Made by a program: the position numbers and the translations under genes. This document shows, one piece after another, positions 59,751-64,000 of a DNA stretch of 64,000 bases. Below the pieces are notes generated by a model. It saw nothing but the letters and a program-made list of their open reading frames with translations. It had not been told where the DNA came from and did not search any database. Each line of letters opens with the position of its first letter. The stretch's first letter is position 1. The stretch is from Deinococcus aquiradiocola (lineage in GTDB: Bacteria; Deinococcota; Deinococci; Deinococcales; Deinococcaceae), in contig NZ_BMOE01000008.1 of NCBI RefSeq assembly GCF_014646915.1, positions 107,664 through 171,663 of the forward strand. The letters are read 5' to 3'.

Positions 59751-59917
59751 ATACGGTTTTGATCCGGTTCCAGGGATGCCGGGAACAGCACCTACATCCC
59801 TTCTTGGGCAGAACGGACGCCCTACAGGACGCCTGACCGCTTCCACCTCCTCAAAACCGTAGTTTTTGATGCTCGCTCCGCTCGGCTGAACTTTTGGAGT
59901 TCAGCTCAAAACCGGAT
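59751..59917. repeat. 167-bp dispersed element, copy B
   Basis: Same length and order as copy A: ATACGGTTTTGATCC at the left, CAGGGATGCC...CATCCCTTCTTGGGCAG inside, GCTGAACTtttggAGTTCAGC and TCAAAACCGGAT at the right. Its right end meets the stop codon of the minus-strand SDR gene. Confidence 0.85.
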
Positions 59918-60906
59918 CAGGTGTGCGTGGTTTCGATGCGGTGGCGCTGGAACCATCGGTACGTTTTCCGGAAGCCGCCTTCGAGGGTGGTTTCGGGCGT
60001 CCAGCCGGCCCGGCCGAGTCGGCCGAGTTCGGCGACGTCGTCCCGCTGGATGTTGCGGTGCAGGAGGCGGCGTTCGGGCGCGCGCGGGTCGGGGGTGGGC
60101 GTGTCGAAGCTGAATTCGCCGTGGTAGCCGGTGACGGCCTTGACGGTGTCCGCGAGTTGCCGCAGGGTGTGGCGTTCGTGTGGGCGGATGACGAGCGTGC
60201 CGGGTTCGGACAGGTGCTCGATCAGGAAGAGGCAGGCGTCGGCGAGGTCGTCGATGTACAGCAGGTCGCAGGGGGAGCTGCTGTGGCCGTACAGGTGCAC
60301 GGTGCTCTGGCCGGTGTCGCTGGCGCGCAGGACCTTGCGGAAGAGGGCGCTGACGAGGTTCCCGCGTGGCGCGTCGAGCCACAGGCCGGGGCCGTACAGG
60401 CCGCCCGCGAGGGCGCTGGAGAAGTGGCAGCCGTACTGGGTGCGGTAACTGTCGCACAGTTCGGTCATGATGGTCCCGGCGGCCTCGCGGGCGCGCTGGC
60501 TCTCGGCGACGAGTTCGGCCTGCAGGTAGTCGTCCTCGCCGGGCGCGGGGTCCTGCAGGGTCGGGTCGAAGAGGGTCGGGTCGCAGTCGATGCACAGCAG
60601 GCGGTCCACTTCGTACAGGTACGAGGCGTGGATGACGCTGGTGATCATCATGAGGGCGTGCCGCAGCCACGTGGCGGGCGTGAGGCGGTCGTCGCCGCTG
60701 AGGCTGACGGGCAGCAGGAACACGTAGTCGGGCAGGTGCTCCTCGAAGAACGCGTTGACGGCGGCGGGTTCCCAGCTGCCGGGCGCGTGGTCGTCGCGCG
60801 TGACGATGCGGGTGTACCCGAGGCCCTGCAGGTGCCGCACGATGGAGCGCCCCACGATCTCGTTGTGGCCGGTCACGAGGATTTTGGCGTCCAGGGCGAG
60901 TTTCAC
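59917..60906 (-). CDS. GDP-fucose-synthase-like SDR with altered active site
   Basis: A 329-residue extended SDR. KILVTGHNEIVGRSIVRHLQ, QYGCHFSSALAGGLYGPG and LLYIDDLADACLFLIEHL follow the Fcl/GDP-L-fucose synthase pattern. The NAD loop is GHNEIVG instead of GxxGMVG, and the place of the Y-x3-K catalytic pair reads ESQRAREAAG, lacking both residues. It may therefore be a non-catalytic paralogue or act by another mechanism. GTG 60906 with GAGGT five bases upstream. Confidence 0.7.
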   Translation of the reverse strand: MKLALDAKILVTGHNEIVGRSIVRHLQGLGYTRIVTRDDHAPGSWEPAAVNAFFEEHLPDYVFLLPVSLSGDDRLTPATWLRHALMMITSVIHASYLYEVDRLLCIDCDPTLFDPTLQDPAPGEDDYLQAELVAESQRAREAAGTIMTELCDSYRTQYGCHFSSALAGGLYGPGLWLDAPRGNLVSALFRKVLRASDTGQSTVHLYGHSSSPCDLLYIDDLADACLFLIEHLSEPGTLVIRPHERHTLRQLADTVKAVTGYHGEFSFDTPTPDPRAPERRLLHRNIQRDDVAELGRLGRAGWTPETTLEGGFRKTYRWFQRHRIETTHT

Positions 60907-61335
60907 GGTAAACCTCAGGGTCGGGTGTGGGGCGGCGCTTGAAGTCCGTTCACGGCCGGGCGTGAACGACAGCAGGTTGATTGCAATGAATCGGTCAAAA
61001 TCATGAATTCAGGCGGATTTTACTTTAATTTTCCTTCGATGACAACGGTGATGCGTGCCGTGAGAGCTGACGTTCAGGCCACCCGGCCGGCCCGAGGTGA
61101 CCCTGCCGAGCCGACACGACCTCTTTCTTCTTTACTTTGAGCCAGCAGGCGTAAAGCCATCGCTAAGCGCCGCCATGCCGGGGAGACCCGAAGGAGGGGC
61201 CGAGGAACGATTCCGTTCACGTGCGCTTCTCGGACGCGCTTTTGCGTTCGCGTAACACTGCCGGCAACAGGGTCACGCACGGCCAGATTGTGCTCCATGC
61301 GGTCCGTCGACGGGTGTGGCGTGCCCTTCCGCCCT
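60907..61335. other. 429-bp intergenic region with AT-rich core and hairpins, no gene
   Basis: Holds an inverted repeat GTTCACGgccgggCGTGAAC (60948-60967), an unusually AT-rich stretch near 61000-61045 that may carry the promoter of the SDR gene (minus-strand TTGACC about 61000), a GGCGTAAAGCC hairpin near 61149 and ACGCgcttttGCGT near 61235. No ORF with coding character. Confidence 0.5.
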
Positions 61336-63846
61336 TTACTGGCCGGGGGAGGTGAGGGCGCCGGGCACGGTGGAGTCCGTGCCGGTCGTGCTGCCGTCCG
61401 TACTGTTCTGGGTGCCGCTCTGATCCGTGCCGTTCTGGTCGGGGAGGGGTTGCAGGTCGCCGGGAACGCTCTGCGTGTCGCCGGGCGTGGTCTGGGTGGG
61501 GTCGGGGGTGGGCTGCGTGCCGTTCTGGTCCGGGGTGGCCTGCTGCGCGGCCTGATCGCGTGCGGCCTGCTCTGCGGCCGCCTGGTCACGCGCGGCCTGT
61601 TCGGCAGCGGCCTGCTGTTCGGCGGCCGCCTGTTCCTGCGCGGCCTGATCGCGCGCCGCCTGTTCTGCCGCGGCCTGCTCCTGGGCGGCCTGTTCGGCGA
61701 CGGCCTGCTCTGCCGCCTGCTGTTCCGCCGCGGCCTGTTCCTGCGCGGCCCGGTCGCGTGCGGCCTGCTCGGCGGCCGCCTGCTGCTCGTCCGTGCGGCT
61801 GGGCGCGGGCGGGTCCTGCGTGGCCGGGTCCTGCGCGGGCGAGCTGTTCCCGCCGAACAGGCCGCCCAGGAAGCCGCCGTTCTGCTCGACCTTGAAGGCC
61901 ATCTGCACGCCGCGCACGCGCCGGAACTCGATGTCGGCGGGCGCCTGGAACGCTGCGGCGGGCTGCCCGTCCAGCGTGCCGGAAGCCGCTGCCTGCCAGA
62001 TGGGGGCGGCGACGTCGCCGCTGTACGCGGATGCGGGCAGGGAGGTGTTGTCGCCGCGGCCTACCCATACCGCGCCGCTGAGGCCCGGCGTGACGCCCGC
62101 GAACCACAGGTCGCGGATGTCGTTGGTGGTGCCGGTCTTGCCGCCCACCTCGCGCCCGTCGATGCGGGCCTTCCAGCCGAGGCCGCCCTGGGCGGGCGTG
62201 AGGTCGTTCACGACGCCCCGGATGAGGTCCAGGCCCAGGTACGCCGTCTGCGCGTCCCACACGCGCTGCCCGCCGGAACGGTTCACGGTCAGGATGGTCT
62301 TGCCGCCCTCCGTGACGCGCGTGATGAGGCGCGGCGCGTAGTACGTGCCGCCGTTCGCGAAGGGCGCGTACGCGGCCGCCATCTGCAGCGGGCTCGCTTC
62401 GAGCGCCCCGATGGCGAGCGGCAGGCCGGTGTCCGGGGCGGGGGAGAGGCCCAGTTCCCGCAGTTTCGACACGAAGCTGTTCAGGCCGAGCTGCTGCGCG
62501 AGCCGCACGGTGGGCAGGTTCAGGGAGTGGTCGAGGGCGTAGCGGAGCGTCACGCGCCGCCCCGTGTACGTGCCGCTGTAGTTCTTCGGCTGGTAGTCGC
62601 CGTCCAGGGGCGCGTCGAGGACCGTGTCGGACTGCTTCCAGCCTTTCGCGAGGGCCAGGGTGTACAGCAGCGGTTTGATGCTGCTGCCCACCTGCCTGCG
62701 GGCGCGCGTGGCGTTGTTCCACTGCTCCAGCACGCCGTCCCCGAGCTTCTGGCCGACGATGGCCTTCACGTCGCCGCTCTGCGGGTCGAGGAGGGCGAGA
62801 CCCAGCGTCGCGCCGTCCGGGATGCGGGCGCGCAGGCTGGCGTTCTCGGCGCTCGTCTGTGCCTGCCGGTCCATGGTGGTGTACACCGTCACGTCCGAGC
62901 GGTACAGGACGCTGCGGCCCAGCCGTTCCGACAGGTCGCGCTCCACGGCGTCCAGGAAGCCGTCCGCGAAGCGCACCTGCGGGGCGGGCGAACGGAGGCG
63001 TTTGGCATCCCGGTCGCTGAGCGACGCGGACAGCAGGCGGCCGTTGCCGTCGTAGCGGACGGTCCACCCGACGGGCCTCAGCGGGTAGCGCCACGCGGCG
63101 TCCGCTTCGGCGCGCGTGGCGCGGCCGTCCTGCACCATGCGGTCGAGGATGTTGCGGATCAGGGGGCGGTACGCGGCGTAGTCGTTGTACCGGCGGGCGT
63201 TCGGGAGGAGCGTCGCGAGGTACACGCTCTGCGCGAGGTTCAGGTCGCGGGCGTTCACGCCGAAGTACGTGCGGGCCGCGTCCTGCGCGCCGAGCAGGTC
63301 GGTGCGGCCCACGCCCCAGTACACGACGTTCAGGTACGCGGTGAGGATCTCTTCCTTGTTGAAGCGCCGCTCGACCTGCACGGCCATCAGGGCTTCCTTG
63401 AGCTTGCGGGTGAGGGTCTTCTCCTGCCCGATGTCGGCGAGGAGCGTGCTGCGCACCACCTGCTGCGTGATGGTGCTGCCGCCCTGCTGGTCGCCCGTCG
63501 CGCTCGCCACCACGGCCCGCGCGAGGCCGCGCAGGTCCAGCCCGCCGTGCTGGTAGAAGCGCGTGTCCTCGCTCGTCACGACGGCCCTGCGCAGCCAGGG
63601 GCTCATGTCGCCCTGTTTGAGCAGGTCGCGGTTCACGCGCGCGCCGCTCGACAGGGACGGCGTGAGCGCCCCGATCACCTGCCCGCGCGCGTCGACGACG
63701 GTGGCCTTGCCGCCGTACTCGAGGACGTTCAGGTCGTCCACGCGGCGCAGGTCGCCCTGCCACAGCAGCAGCATGCCGAGCAGGCCCACCCCGGCCAGCA
63801 GGGCCAGGATCAGCAGGGTCCTGAAGAGGTTCGTGATCAGCCGCAT
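61336..63846 (-). CDS. Class A penicillin-binding protein (bifunctional transglycosylase/transpeptidase)
   Basis: An 836-residue peptidoglycan synthase. N-terminal membrane anchor (LFRTLLILALLAGVGLLGMLLLW). GT51 domain with EDTRFYQHGG (catalytic Glu about residue 91) and GGSTITQQVVR. Transpeptidase domain with SxxK in GSSIKPLLYT (Ser about 391), SLN and KTGTT (about 560). Residues about 685-772 are a repetitive Ala/Glu/Gln-rich coiled-coil-like tail (AAEQAARDQAAQEQ units), then a Thr/Pro/Gln-rich end, both beyond the usual family length. Confidence 0.93.
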   Translation of the reverse strand: MRLITNLFRTLLILALLAGVGLLGMLLLWQGDLRRVDDLNVLEYGGKATVVDARGQVIGALTPSLSSGARVNRDLLKQGDMSPWLRRAVVTSEDTRFYQHGGLDLRGLARAVVASATGDQQGGSTITQQVVRSTLLADIGQEKTLTRKLKEALMAVQVERRFNKEEILTAYLNVVYWGVGRTDLLGAQDAARTYFGVNARDLNLAQSVYLATLLPNARRYNDYAAYRPLIRNILDRMVQDGRATRAEADAAWRYPLRPVGWTVRYDGNGRLLSASLSDRDAKRLRSPAPQVRFADGFLDAVERDLSERLGRSVLYRSDVTVYTTMDRQAQTSAENASLRARIPDGATLGLALLDPQSGDVKAIVGQKLGDGVLEQWNNATRARRQVGSSIKPLLYTLALAKGWKQSDTVLDAPLDGDYQPKNYSGTYTGRRVTLRYALDHSLNLPTVRLAQQLGLNSFVSKLRELGLSPAPDTGLPLAIGALEASPLQMAAAYAPFANGGTYYAPRLITRVTEGGKTILTVNRSGGQRVWDAQTAYLGLDLIRGVVNDLTPAQGGLGWKARIDGREVGGKTGTTNDIRDLWFAGVTPGLSGAVWVGRGDNTSLPASAYSGDVAAPIWQAAASGTLDGQPAAAFQAPADIEFRRVRGVQMAFKVEQNGGFLGGLFGGNSSPAQDPATQDPPAPSRTDEQQAAAEQAARDRAAQEQAAAEQQAAEQAVAEQAAQEQAAAEQAARDQAAQEQAAAEQQAAAEQAARDQAAAEQAARDQAAQQATPDQNGTQPTPDPTQTTPGDTQSVPGDLQPLPDQNGTDQSGTQNSTDGSTTGTDSTVPGALTSPGQ

Positions 63847-63924
63847 GGCGGGCCAGCCTGGAGGGAGGGATAGGTCATGACCGTCTGCAGACAGAATATT
63901 GAGACCGGTAGAAATTCAGGTTGC

Positions 63925-63930
63925 TACACT
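63925..63930 (+). promoter_or_regulatory. -10 box TACACT, 9 bases before ATG 63940
   Basis: Leaderless-type promoter of the truncated last gene. Confidence 0.4.
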
Positions 63931-63939
63931 GGCTGGGAC

Positions 63940-64000
63940 ATGGCACTCTGGCAGCCCTCCAGGTACACCCGCCCCCAGCTCGAAGAACGGCGACTCGCTG
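63940..64000 (+). CDS. Start of a gene, possibly an IS630-type transposase (3' part outside window)
   Basis: Only 20 residues are visible: MALWQPSRYTRPQLEERRLA. The Y-T-R-x-Q-L-E-E-R-R-L pattern resembles the N-terminus of winged-helix-bearing IS630-like transposases, but the stretch is too short for certainty. Divergent from the PBP gene. Confidence 0.35.
   Translation, partial: MALWQPSRYTRPQLEERRLA

Noticed and set aside
61138..61215. Cyclic-di-GMP (GEMM) riboswitch suggested by GGCGTAAAGCC
   Set aside because: The rest of the GEMM consensus (second conserved loop and P1 closing stem) is not found on either strand.

Overview
The window is very GC-rich, gene-dense and almost free of mobile genes. 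It looks like a chromosomal segment of a Deinococcus or close relative. Reasons: small proteins of types I associate with Deinococcus-Thermus (DUF3809/DUF3248 pair), a tandem Nudix protein, an HRDC fusion protein, ThyX, and many genes starting directly behind a TANNNT -10 box with a 5-10 base gap (typically 6-7), which is the leaderless-mRNA pattern reported for Deinococcus. Species assignment is inference.

Layout. 1-7.7 kb: tail of a beta-propeller gene, DUF2256, NTF2-like and PPP phosphatase genes, then a molybdenum-hydroxylase operon (coxG-S-L-M order). 7.7-18.4 kb: acyltransferase, HTH regulator, mutY, a cis-prenyltransferase, an HRDC fusion protein with trmH, fabI, an EVE protein, thyX, a YihY membrane protein. 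18.6-24.3 kb: hisA, GT4 glycosyltransferase, VOC protein, metY, tandem Nudix protein and DUF3809/DUF3248. 24.4-29.2 kb (minus): LacI regulator, AllA-like protein and a CUT2 ABC importer, with two LacI-type operators. 29.5-35.1 kb: 5-oxoprolinase pxpA and a pxpB-pxpC fusion, then a convergent Ugp-like importer. 35.4-39.6 kb: one operon of trypsin-like protease, small membrane protein, ferric-reductase-like membrane protein, response regulator and histidine kinase, followed by an MHYT protein. 40.5-42.8 kb: five tRNAs (Arg, Ser, Ser on minus; His, Leu on plus) and trigger factor. 42.9-53 kb: subtilase plus TPR/HD-GYP protein, menG/ubiE, CoA-binding protein, hemL, dnaX. 53-64 kb: hydrolase, LD-carboxypeptidase, uppP, a ureide block (malate-synthase-like, allC, allE), a degenerate GDP-fucose-synthase-like SDR, a class A PBP, and the start of a possible transposase.

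Functional threads: envelope synthesis (prenyltransferase, uppP, LD-carboxypeptidase, PBP, acyltransferase, GT4); repair and nucleotide hygiene (mutY, Nudix, thyX, dnaX, HRDC protein); and ureide/glyoxylate metabolism (AllA-like, allC, allE, malate-synthase-like).

The most unusual non-coding signals: (1) a dispersed repeat family whose end coincides with stop codons, including two 167-bp copies with inverted termini; (2) three 18-21 codon leaderless mini-ORFs whose stop overlaps the start of the next gene (DUF2256, VOC, uppP); (3) a multi-hairpin intergenic segment at 48.6-48.77 kb; (4) a 64-bp tandem repeat that includes the end of allE.
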